A stretch of DNA of 44,098 nucleotides, taken from assembly GCF_002964665.1 (NCBI RefSeq), contig NZ_PQBZ01000006.1, positions 1 to 44,098 on the forward strand, in the 5' to 3' direction. Each line of letters opens with the position of its first letter. Positions within the stretch are counted from its first letter, which is position 1. The notes under the pieces were generated by a model that had not been told where the DNA came from, searched no databases, and was given only the letters and a program-made list of their open reading frames with translations. The translations under genes and the position numbers were made by a program. Origin of the DNA: Pseudoalteromonas sp. T1lg23B (GTDB taxonomy: Bacteria; Pseudomonadota; Gammaproteobacteria; Enterobacterales; Alteromonadaceae). This document shows positions 1 to 7,536 of the stretch, piece by piece.

Positions 1-102
<102 letters not shown>

Positions 103-150
103 CTATAAAGAAATTAAAGTCCAGCCCTTAGAGACCGGACCGAACTAAAA

Positions 151-2265
151 TTACTTAACAGCGCGAGCTGCAATAATTGTGTCAGATACACTCTTAGCCG
201 CTTCTGCGTACTTGGAAAATTCCATTGAGTACGAGGCACGACCTTGTGTAGCTGAACGAAGATCGGTTGCATAACCAAACATTTCAGAAAGAGGTACTTG
301 AGCATTAATTTGCTTCAAGCCACCCAGTGCTTCTTCCATGCCTTCAATTATGCCACGACGACGGTTTAAATCACCTACTACATCACCCATGTTAGCTTCA
401 GGGGTGATAACTTCAACTTTCATAACCGGTTCTAAAATGATCGGATCTGCTTGTAGCGCACCGCTTTTAAAACCAATTGAACCTGCGATTTTAAACGCCA
501 TTTCGTTTGAGTCTACGTCATGGAACGAGCCATCAAACAATGTCGCTTTAACACCCAATAGCGGATAACCGGCAAGGACACCTTGTCGCATCTGCTCTTG
601 AATACCTTTATCAACCGCTGGAATATACTCTTTTGGTACCGCACCACCTACGATTTCGTTAACGAATTCATAAGTTGGCGCTTCATCATCAGAGATATCC
701 ATCGGTTCAAGCTTAAGCCAAACATGACCATATTGACCGCGACCACCAGACTGACGTACAAATTTACCTTCAGCTTCTACCGTGTTACGAATCGTTTCAC
801 GATATGCCACTTGCGGCTTACCAACGTTACATGCAACGCTGAATTCACGTTTCATACGGTCAACAATGATATCTAAGTGTAGTTCACCCATACCAGAGAT
901 GATCGTTTGACCTGATTCTTCATCCGTTTCTACACGGAATGACGGGTCTTCTGCCGCTAACTTACCTAGCGCGATACCCATTTTGTCTTGGTCAGCTACG
1001 GTTTTTGGCTCAACTGCAACTGAAATCACCGGCTCAGGAAATTCCATACGCTCTAAAGTGATAACAGCTTCTTGTGAACATAATGTGTCACCCGTAGTGA
1101 CATCTTTAAGACCAATGGCAGCGGCGATGTCACCAGCGCGCACTTCCTTGATCTCTTCACGAGAGTTTGCATGCATTTGAACAATACGGCCCAAACGCTC
1201 TTTTTTGCTTTTAACCGGGTTATATACCGCGTCACCCTGTTTAACAGTACCAGAGTAAACACGGAAGAAAGTTAAAGTACCTACAAATGGGTCTGTGGCA
1301 ATTTTAAATGCCAATGCCGAGAACGGCGCACTGTCATCTGCAGGACGAGTTCCTTCAGAGTCATCTTCTAGAATCCCCTGAATCTCTTTAACTTCAGTAG
1401 GTGACGGCATGTATTCAATCACAGCGTCAAGCACCGCTTGTACGCCTTTGTTTTTGAATGCACTACCACAGGTCATTGGCACAATTTCATTGGCCAATGT
1501 CTGCTTACGAAGCGCCGCTTTAATTTCAGCTTCGCTTAGTTCACCGTCTTCTAAATATTTGTCCATTAGTTCTTCAGACGCTTCAGCTGCGCTCTCAACC
1601 ATGTGAGCACGCCATTCTTCAGCTAAGTCTTGAAGATCTGCAGGGATCTCCTCATAAGTGAACGTCATCCCCTGGTCTTCATTGTTCCAGTTGATAGCTT
1701 TCATTTTGATGAGATCGATAACACCTTTAAATTCGTCTTCAGCACCAATTGGTAGCTGAATAGGCACAGGTGTGGCGCCCAGGCGAGATTTCACCTGTCC
1801 CACAACAGCAAGGAAGTCTGCGCCAGTGCGATCCATTTTGTTTACGAAAACCATGCGAGGTACTTCGTATTTGTTCGCCTGACGCCAAACTGTTTCTGTT
1901 TGTGGCTGTACACCTGATGAAGCACACAACACGACAACCGCACCATCAAGTACACGCAATGAACGTTCTACTTCAATGGTAAAGTCTACGTGTCCTGGAG
2001 TATCAATAATATTGATACGATGGTCGTCAAACTGCGCGTCCATTCCTTTCCAGAAACACGTTGTTGCAGCAGACGTGATAGTGATACCACGCTCCTGCTC
2101 CTGCTCCATCCAGTCCATAGTTGCAGCACCATCGTGAACTTCACCGATCTTATGAGAAAGACCCGTGTAGAACAGAACACGTTCTGTCGTGGTGGTTTTA
2201 CCTGCATCTACGTGAGCACAAATACCGATATTACGGTAGCGCTCAATAGGAGTTGTACGTGCCAT
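151..2265 (-). CDS. fusA: Elongation factor G
   Basis: The 704-residue product is a full-length EF-G, the GTPase that drives tRNA-mRNA translocation and, with RRF, ribosome recycling. The G domain is intact: P-loop AHVDAGKTT near residue 20, RGITI switch region, DTPGHVDF and NKMD. The later part follows with the GGRGQYGHV stretch of domain IV and the C-terminal [11 protein letters not shown] segment. It sits in str-operon order, 27 nt after rpsG and 60 nt before tuf, so it is probably co-transcribed from the rpsL promoter. Length and sequence are ordinary; nothing suggests the diverged second EF-G type. Confidence 0.98.
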   Translation of the reverse strand: MARTTPIERYRNIGICAHVDAGKTTTTERVLFYTGLSHKIGEVHDGAATMDWMEQEQERGITITSAATTCFWKGMDAQFDDHRINIIDTPGHVDFTIEVERSLRVLDGAVVVLCASSGVQPQTETVWRQANKYEVPRMVFVNKMDRTGADFLAVVGQVKSRLGATPVPIQLPIGAEDEFKGVIDLIKMKAINWNNEDQGMTFTYEEIPADLQDLAEEWRAHMVESAAEASEELMDKYLEDGELSEAEIKAALRKQTLANEIVPMTCGSAFKNKGVQAVLDAVIEYMPSPTEVKEIQGILEDDSEGTRPADDSAPFSALAFKIATDPFVGTLTFFRVYSGTVKQGDAVYNPVKSKKERLGRIVQMHANSREEIKEVRAGDIAAAIGLKDVTTGDTLCSQEAVITLERMEFPEPVISVAVEPKTVADQDKMGIALGKLAAEDPSFRVETDEESGQTIISGMGELHLDIIVDRMKREFSVACNVGKPQVAYRETIRNTVEAEGKFVRQSGGRGQYGHVWLKLEPMDISDDEAPTYEFVNEIVGGAVPKEYIPAVDKGIQEQMRQGVLAGYPLLGVKATLFDGSFHDVDSNEMAFKIAGSIGFKSGALQADPIILEPVMKVEVITPEANMGDVVGDLNRRRGIIEGMEEALGGLKQINAQVPLSEMFGYATDLRSATQGRASYSMEFSKYAEAAKSVSDTIIAARAVK

Positions 2266-2292
2266 ATTATCCTCTTAAAGGGTGTTAGCAGA

Positions 2293-2781
<489 letters not shown>

Positions 2782-2865
2782 TCAGGTTCGCCTTACTGGG
2801 CGACTCCCAAAACAAATTATTTAAAAATTAAAACTTAAGTGCTTGGCCTTACTAACGGAGAACCA

Positions 2866-3240
2866 TTAGCCCTTAGGGCGTTTTGCACCGTACTTAGAAC
2901 GAGCCTGTCTACGGTCGTTTACGCCGGCACAGTCAAGTGCACCACGAACTGTGTGGAAACGCACACCTGGTAAGTCTTTAACACGACCACCACGGATTAG
3001 GATTACACTGTGTTCTTGTAAGTTGTGGCCTTCACCACCGATGTATGATGTTACTTCGAAACCGTTAGTTAAACGTACACGCGCTACTTTACGTAATGCT
3101 GAGTTTGGTTTCTTAGGTGTAGTTGTATATACGCGAGTACATACACCACGCTTTTGCGGACAAGCTTTAAGCGCAGCTGAGTTACTTTTTGTAACCTTGC
3201 TACGACGTGGCTTACGCACTAGCTGGTTAATAGTTGCCAT
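2866..3240 (-). CDS. rpsL: 30S ribosomal protein S12
   Basis: The 124-residue protein is S12 of the decoding centre. The [11 protein letters not shown] loop and the [11 protein letters not shown] loop carry the lysines equivalent to Lys43 and Lys88 of E. coli, so the usual streptomycin-resistance substitutions are absent. It is the first gene of the str operon (rpsL-rpsG-fusA-tuf). It has its own strong promoter rather than relying on read-through from rpoC, which is now separated from it by a 12-kb operon. The start follows an AGGAGCT ribosome-binding site. Confidence 0.98.
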   Translation of the reverse strand: MATINQLVRKPRRSKVTKSNSAALKACPQKRGVCTRVYTTTPKKPNSALRKVARVRLTNGFEVTSYIGGEGHNLQEHSVILIRGGRVKDLPGVRFHTVRGALDCAGVNDRRQARSKYGAKRPKG

Positions 3241-3337
3241 TAAATAGCTCCTGATTAGTTAAAATTACTACTGAAAAAATATAAAAATCGACCCAATTTC
3301 TTCGCCATTTTCATGGAACGAATAAATGGGTGGCCGA

Positions 3338-3366
3338 ATTTTAATGAGCAAAGATTGACCTGTCAA
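3338..3366 (-). promoter_or_regulatory. rpsL (str operon) sigma-70 promoter
   Basis: On the minus strand a perfect -35 TTGACA (3361-3366) is followed by a 17-nt spacer and a -10 TAAAAT (3338-3343). It lies about 100 nt upstream of the rpsL start, leaving a leader of roughly 90 nt. The leader contains ACCCA/TGGGT complementary segments that could fold. This is the best promoter match in the window and explains how the str operon is expressed independently of the accessory operon upstream. Confidence 0.8.
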
Positions 3367-3379
3367 TAAAAACCATCCC

Positions 3380-3403
3380 AAAAGCGCTAACTTTAACGCT
3401 TTT
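3380..3403 (-). terminator. Probable terminator of the exported-protein operon
   Basis: The minus strand has AAAAGCGTTA, a short loop and TAGCGCTTTT (one G-U pair), followed after a few bases by TTTTT. It lies about 150 nt past the stop of gene L and just ahead of the rpsL promoter. The stem is AU-rich and the T run is displaced by GGGATGG, so termination may be incomplete. Confidence 0.5.
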
Positions 3404-3457
3404 GAAGGGGATCATTACTCGTTTATACGCAAAACAGTGGATACAGACATTGGCAGG

Positions 3458-3525
3458 CTAAGTGAGAACTCCATGACTCATGATGGACGTGCTTACTTAT
3501 CAAGAAATTTGGAGTTATCACTTAG
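3458..3525 (-). repeat. Long inverted repeat after the last gene of the operon
   Basis: Arms CTAAGTGAGAACTCCA (3458-3473) and TGGAGTTATCACTTAG (3510-3525) are complementary over 16 bp with one mismatch and enclose 36 nt. The structure starts 25 nt beyond the gene L stop codon. It could form a 3'-protecting stem on the operon mRNA. It has no T run of its own, so it is not a standard terminator. Confidence 0.6.
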
Positions 3526-3549
3526 AGTTCTATTTCTACAACTTTGTAA

Positions 3550-4053
3550 CTAGAACTTATTCGTCATATATAGCCTAAGATCAATGCTTTCAATATCGGT
3601 ATAGTACATGCGGGCTAAGCTACCCAGTTTGTCCATTCTTACCTTTACTGTCTCACATCCAGCCGGAATAGCATGATTCTCTACGCGAAATTGAGGCTTA
3701 ACCACATAACTAGATCTGTCAAGACGAATACCATAACCTGTATCAGACTCAACGAGTACGTCATTACAATACACAGAAACCGTCATGCCAAAGTTTGACG
3801 AATACCAAGCCGAAGTAATGTCACCCGTTAATTGCACATCTAACTCTGTAAGCCCCCATGTGCCATACATTGGAAACTCAACTTCGTATGCCACTTCGGC
3901 ATACTTATCAACACCATTTTCACGCTTGTAAAGGTGCTTGATTACTTGTACGTCCCCCTTGGTTATTTGGGCTGTTTCACCAACGAAAAAGGTGGGTAGT
4001 GCGGATACGCTTGATGCCATCATGCAGGCACCTAGTGCGAGTAAGTGTTTCAT
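3550..4053 (-). CDS. Exported small beta-rich protein (gene L, paralogue array)
   Basis: The gene encodes 167 residues of unknown function. I chose the ATG at 4053 over the upstream one at 4119 because it follows AAGGAG at good spacing and begins directly with a signal peptide cleaved near SSVSA-LP (residue 18). The mature part has alternating polar and hydrophobic strands, the pattern AWYSSNFGM, a cysteine pair (C96, C133) and DKLGSLARMYYTDI. These align with genes I and K (RWYASNFG, KEGSLSRQFYTRI). It is the last gene of the operon, 46 nt after K. No catalytic motif is visible. Likely periplasmic or cell-surface; the fold is inferred only from residue patterns. Confidence 0.85.
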   Translation of the reverse strand: MKHLLALGACMMASSVSALPTFFVGETAQITKGDVQVIKHLYKRENGVDKYAEVAYEVEFPMYGTWGLTELDVQLTGDITSAWYSSNFGMTVSVYCNDVLVESDTGYGIRLDRSSYVVKPQFRVENHAIPAGCETVKVRMDKLGSLARMYYTDIESIDLRLYMTNKF

Positions 4054-4071
4054 TAGCCACTCCTTGTAATT

Positions 4072-4091
4072 AAGGCACCAATTGGTGCCTT
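4072..4091 (-). repeat. Perfect 20-bp palindrome between genes K and L
   Basis: AAGGCACCAATTGGTGCCTT is self-complementary over its full length and would form an 8-bp stem with an AATT loop in the mRNA. It fills most of the 46-nt gap between K and L, ending about 10 nt before the ribosome-binding site of L. No T run follows, so it may act as a processing or partial-attenuation element, or be a DNA-binding palindrome. Confidence 0.7.
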
Positions 4092-4099
4092 GATAAATC

Positions 4100-4606
4100 T
4101 TAACGAGGTATAGTCTCAATCACTTGAACATTAAACTGTAGGTCTGTCACTCGTGTATAAAACTGGCGACTTAAGTGACCTTCTTTGTCAATGCGTACGG
4201 TCAACTCTTGACAATTGCCACCCGTATTGAGGTAACTTGAGATCGTAGGCTTCGCTAAGTATGAATCACCATCAATTCTATACCCAAAGTCCATGTCTTC
4301 ACCAATAAACAGTGGCTCATTAATATAGGGTGAGTCACAGGTCACCGAGAGTGTGACCGCTAAGTTTCCCGCAAACCAACGCGTATATACCTTGCCATCG
4401 ACACGGTAATTCAGATTTTGACCAAAGTCACCGTCCATACCAAACTTGGCTTCATACGCCACAATAGCTTCACGTCCCGCGTAAGGCTCCGTTATTGGCT
4501 CAAAATCACTAAACCCGAGCTCGTAAGCTACGCCACCTACATCCACAGGTGCTGCAAATGCTTGCGACGCTGTTAATAAGCTAGAAGCGATAAGTAGTTT
4601 TTTCAC
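4100..4606 (-). CDS. Exported small beta-rich protein (gene K, paralogue array)
   Basis: The 168-residue product starts with GTG, its first two bases lying in a GTGA overlap with the stop of gene J, so translation is probably coupled. The signal peptide ends near ASQAFA-AP (residue 18). The mature protein has GGVAYELGFSDFEPI, the family start motif seen as GG-x-Y-x-FTPVY in F, G and H. It also has RWFAGNLAV, a cysteine pair (C90, C132) and DKEGHLSRQFYTRV shared with I and L. It therefore bridges the two halves of the family. No known domain is recognised; function unknown. Confidence 0.88.
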   Translation of the reverse strand: MKKLLIASSLLTASQAFAAPVDVGGVAYELGFSDFEPITEPYAGREAIVAYEAKFGMDGDFGQNLNYRVDGKVYTRWFAGNLAVTLSVTCDSPYINEPLFIGEDMDFGYRIDGDSYLAKPTISSYLNTGGNCQELTVRIDKEGHLSRQFYTRVTDLQFNVQVIETIPR

Positions 4607-5160
4607 AGTACAACCTCATACTTTGTTGGCTCTGAACCAGACGTTGTGTTTTTCAGATTGATAGAGCCATTGATTTTTGCTTCACTGGTGCCACTTAAAG
4701 TAGTGACATTCAGCTTAACAGACTGGCATGTCACAGGGTTCAGCTTAACCAAGGCAACATCAAACGATACAGTGCTGTCTGTACTGCTTAATACCTCATT
4801 AGTGAATTCACTGTTGTTCTTGCGGTCTTCATACAACAGTTGATCATCACAGGACACCGTTAAGCTAACTTCATGTAATAACTCACTGCTAAATGTTTGG
4901 GGGTAAGATCCAACACACTCAAATCCTTGCCACTGAGTACACACTGGCTGCTCGCCAGATACTAAGTCGCCTTGACCAGATACAGTTAAATCCAATTCAA
5001 GTACCGTGGCACTCGTTAGCCCTGACGCAGCAAGGACTAACTCATATCCGTTACCTTGTTGTAGCATGTCAGCATTGGTAAATGTGCTACTTAGTTCAGA
5101 GGCAAGACCCATAGTGCTGAATGCGAGCAAACTGGTGCTCATTGCAATTGCTTTTAACAT
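4603..5160 (-). CDS. Exported protein, divergent member (gene J)
   Basis: This 185-residue exported protein has a signal peptide cleaved near STMGLA-SE (residue 20). It lacks the FTPVY and SRQFYTR motifs of its neighbours, but keeps a -SLTVSC- strand (C104) and a later -TCQSVKLNV- strand (C145), the same Cys pair and strand pattern as the array. It has an extra pair, C74 and C82. Thr/Ser/Asn-rich strands dominate. It begins 1 nt after the gene I stop and overlaps K by 4 nt, so I-J-K appear translationally coupled. It is either a fast-evolving paralogue or an unrelated beta protein. Confidence 0.85.
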   Translation of the reverse strand: MLKAIAMSTSLLAFSTMGLASELSSTFTNADMLQQGNGYELVLAASGLTSATVLELDLTVSGQGDLVSGEQPVCTQWQGFECVGSYPQTFSSELLHEVSLTVSCDDQLLYEDRKNNSEFTNEVLSSTDSTVSFDVALVKLNPVTCQSVKLNVTTLSGTSEAKINGSINLKNTTSGSEPTKYEVVL

Positions 5161-5161
5161 C

Positions 5162-5674
5162 TTAAAGTGCTCCTTGAGGTGAGTTAAATCCCTTTACTGC
5201 AACAGCAAACGAAATATCTTGAATTCGAGTGTAGAACTGGCGACTCAAAGAACCTTCCTTAGACAGTTCAATTTTTAGTTGAGTACAACCCTGCACACCC
5301 TTTCTTAATTCAGTGACGGTAGGCTGTGCTGGCGTCGACTGACCATCAACCCGTTTACCATAGGCCTTGCTCATGCCAACCGGGATGCCATTACAACTTA
5401 ACTTGGTTACTAAACCGAAGTTCGACGCATACCAACGTGCTGAAACTTCACCATTAGCATCAAAGAATAATGCCGACTGCGCACCTTCAACATTGACTAA
5501 AGCCTGATAGCCCGTCACCACCGTGCGCCCAGCCCATACCGTTGTAATGGGCGTAAAATCTGCAGTGCTTAACAAAAGTGTTTCTTGATCAACACTCACT
5601 GTTTTACTCGTTTCAGAGGCAAATACACTGCTTGAACAAGCCAATAGGCCTGCTGCCAACAAAAGTTTATTCAT
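5162..5674 (-). CDS. Exported small beta-rich protein (gene I, paralogue array)
   Basis: The product has 170 residues, with a signal peptide ending near SSVFA-SE (residue 19). Family motifs are STADFTPI (residues 36-43), LFFDANGEVSARWYASNFG, cysteines C94 and C130, and SKEGSLSRQFYTRI (138-151). The LFFD-x-x-G stretch matches LFFDISGR of G and H, linking this gene to the first half of the array, while the C-terminal part matches K and L. It follows an AAGGAA ribosome-binding site and an 82-nt gap with a hairpin. Function unknown; probably periplasmic or surface located. Confidence 0.88.
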   Translation of the reverse strand: MNKLLLAAGLLACSSSVFASETSKTVSVDQETLLLSTADFTPITTVWAGRTVVTGYQALVNVEGAQSALFFDANGEVSARWYASNFGLVTKLSCNGIPVGMSKAYGKRVDGQSTPAQPTVTELRKGVQGCTQLKIELSKEGSLSRQFYTRIQDISFAVAVKGFNSPQGAL

Positions 5675-5703
5675 TTTTTTATTTCCTTATTTACAACTAT
5701 GAT

Positions 5704-5735
5704 TAGGCTGGCTATTAATCATAACCACCAGCCTA
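5704..5735 (-). repeat. Inverted repeat between genes H and I
   Basis: TAGGCTGG (5704-5711) and CCAGCCTA (5728-5735) form an 8-bp stem around a 16-nt loop, in the widest gap of the small-gene array (82 nt). No T run follows on the minus strand. It may mark an mRNA-processing site separating the F-G-H block from the I-J-K-L block. Confidence 0.6.
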
Positions 5736-5756
5736 TCTACAGTATTCCTTCGCCTG

Positions 5757-6323
5757 TTAATCCAAAGCTTCAGAGATCATCACATTCAAGTCTAAATAAC
5801 TGGGCTGAGACGCGCTTTTGTTGAAAGTAAATTTCAAGTCCAGTCTTTTGCAACTACCGCCGGTTGTGGCTGAACGAGAGATATAAAACTTGTCTCCCGA
5901 GTCAGACGCACTAAATGAACCACACGAAACACTCAAGTTCATGTACTTCGCGGCTCTACCTGAAATGTCAAAGAACAATTTTTGACCGAAGTCATTGTAA
6001 ACAGGTAGCGACAATGTGTAGCCTGAGTATTGTTGAACCACCAACGGCTCTTGACCAGGACAGGTGTACGTCACCGTCTCATAAATAGGCGTAAAATCAT
6101 TCCTACTCAGCGTGTAACGCTCTCCGCCAATAAAAATCGGAGATGTCGTCTGCATACCCATACTTAAAATCTCGTTGCCAAGCGACATGATTTCTGGCTG
6201 CGAACTGTATACACATGGCTCTGGCGGTGGCCAGATATCGTCTTCTGGCCAAGCCTGCACTGAAAGCGAGCTTATTGCAGTTAAGGCAAGCAAGGTACCG
6301 CTGCACAAATTAACTAATTTCAT
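5757..6323 (-). CDS. Exported small beta-rich protein (gene H, paralogue array)
   Basis: This 188-residue exported protein has a signal peptide near SLSVQA-WP (residue 24) and a short Trp/Pro-rich N-terminal extension. The core carries SPIFIGGERYTLSRNDFTPIY (61-81), LFFDISGRAAKYMNLSVSCGSF (C134) and GGSCKRLDLKF (C158). Two more cysteines sit at 37 and 88. It is clearly the closest relative of gene G, sharing the core motifs and the C-terminal DLN-x-MISE ending, so G and H look like a recent tandem duplication. It lies 22 nt after G. No catalytic signature is visible. Confidence 0.88.
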   Translation of the reverse strand: MKLVNLCSGTLLALTAISSLSVQAWPEDDIWPPPEPCVYSSQPEIMSLGNEILSMGMQTTSPIFIGGERYTLSRNDFTPIYETVTYTCPGQEPLVVQQYSGYTLSLPVYNDFGQKLFFDISGRAAKYMNLSVSCGSFSASDSGDKFYISRSATTGGSCKRLDLKFTFNKSASQPSYLDLNVMISEALD

Positions 6324-6345
6324 ATTAATTCCTTTTTTAAACTAA

Positions 6346-6990
6346 TTAGTTAAGCTCTTCAGAGATCATAATGTTTAAGTCGATAGCAGCCGGTGCTGTC
6401 GAGTTAGTAAATGAATACTTCACTAGCATTGATTTACAGCTACCACCTGTGTTTTGTTGCTTCGAGATCACCCACTTAGTACCAGAATCAGAGCCGCTGA
6501 AAGAGCCACATGATACAGACAGGTTCATTGATTTATCTGAACGACCACTGATGTCAAAAAACAGGTCTTGGCTATAATCTCCGTACACAGCGAATCTCGC
6601 TTCATAACCAGTTAAAACGTTCACAGTGATAGGCTCAGGCATAAGGCATGGCTCATAAATCACACGGGTAGTATAGACAGGAGTAAAGCTAGACTTGTTT
6701 AACGTATAACGTGCACCACCAATGTATATTGGAGAGGTCATCGTCACTGCTTTAGCAGCTTCCACCATTTCCTTCGGTGAAACTGATTGATACTCTTTTA
6801 GTGCTTCCATACGAATGTCGCAATATCTATCACTGTATCTATCACAACATGGATATCGAAGCGCAAGTTCTTGAGCTGATAACTCAAGCATAGATGAAGC
6901 GTCTACCGTTAATGCCTCTGTACTCGCTGTAGCACGAAACGAAAGTATGGTTAGCGCCGAGAAAATAAGTAGTATCAATTTAGTTTTCAT
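6346..6990 (-). CDS. Exported small beta-rich protein (gene G, paralogue array)
   Basis: At 214 residues this is the longest array member. A signal peptide (about residues 1-22) precedes a 60-residue helical extension with a CC-x7-C cluster (C48, C49, C57) found only here. The core matches H: SPIYIGGARYTLNKSSFTPVY (86-106), LFFDISGRSDKSMNLSVSCGSF (C161), GGSCKSMLVKY (C185), ending DLNIMISEELN. An extra C115 corresponds to C88 of H. It lies 27 nt after F with its own AAAAGGAAAT ribosome-binding site. The Cys-rich extension might make an intermolecular contact, which is inference. Confidence 0.88.
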   Translation of the reverse strand: MKTKLILLIFSALTILSFRATASTEALTVDASSMLELSAQELALRYPCCDRYSDRYCDIRMEALKEYQSVSPKEMVEAAKAVTMTSPIYIGGARYTLNKSSFTPVYTTRVIYEPCLMPEPITVNVLTGYEARFAVYGDYSQDLFFDISGRSDKSMNLSVSCGSFSGSDSGTKWVISKQQNTGGSCKSMLVKYSFTNSTAPAAIDLNIMISEELN

Positions 6991-7017
6991 AACAATTTCC
7001 TTTTTTTAGTTAGTGTA

Positions 7018-7518
7018 TTAAAAGCTAAGATTTAAGAAGACGATGAGGTTCACGTTCAGTGCGTCAATCGTTGCTGCTGGGTTAGTTGCTGATGAGCCTG
7101 TTTTGTTGATTCTTAATTTCAACTCTTGGCACTCACCATTGGTTTTCTTGCGGTTATAAATAGAGAAGCGAGCAGGTATTAATCGGCCTCTACGATTGAT
7201 AACCACATCGGCGTCATAGCCAATATCAACGCCAGAACAAACTACCGACATATCCATCAACATGTGAGAACCATCCGTTGTACCTACCGCTTCACCGCTT
7301 ACGTCGAAGATCAGCTCAGGATAGTCACCAATAAAGTCGTCATACATATCCACCCCAACCGGTATTGTTGCGTCATAACCAACAATGTGTCCATTCGCAT
7401 AAACTGGAGTGAAGTCACTCATTGTGTAGCTATATTGTTCACCACCAACATAGATAGGTTCGATAGCTTGCGCGCCAAAAGTAAGCATAAATGCCAATGC
7501 AGTCGTTAATTTTTTCAT
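7018..7518 (-). CDS. Exported small beta-rich protein (gene F, paralogue array)
   Basis: The first member of the small array encodes 166 residues with a signal peptide ending near FGAQA-IE (residue 18). The mature N-terminus starts at once with PIYVGGEQYSYTMSDFTPVY (21-40), the motif repeated in G and H. LIFDVSGEA, MSVVC (C94) and GECQELKLRINKTGS (C130) follow. The GECQELKLRI strand is nearly the same as NCQELTVRI of K, so F may resemble the ancestral form. It follows lipoprotein gene E by 18 nt. Function unknown. Confidence 0.88.
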   Translation of the reverse strand: MKKLTTALAFMLTFGAQAIEPIYVGGEQYSYTMSDFTPVYANGHIVGYDATIPVGVDMYDDFIGDYPELIFDVSGEAVGTTDGSHMLMDMSVVCSGVDIGYDADVVINRRGRLIPARFSIYNRKKTNGECQELKLRINKTGSSATNPAATIDALNVNLIVFLNLSF

Positions 7519-7536
7519 GTTAATTTTCCTTTTATA

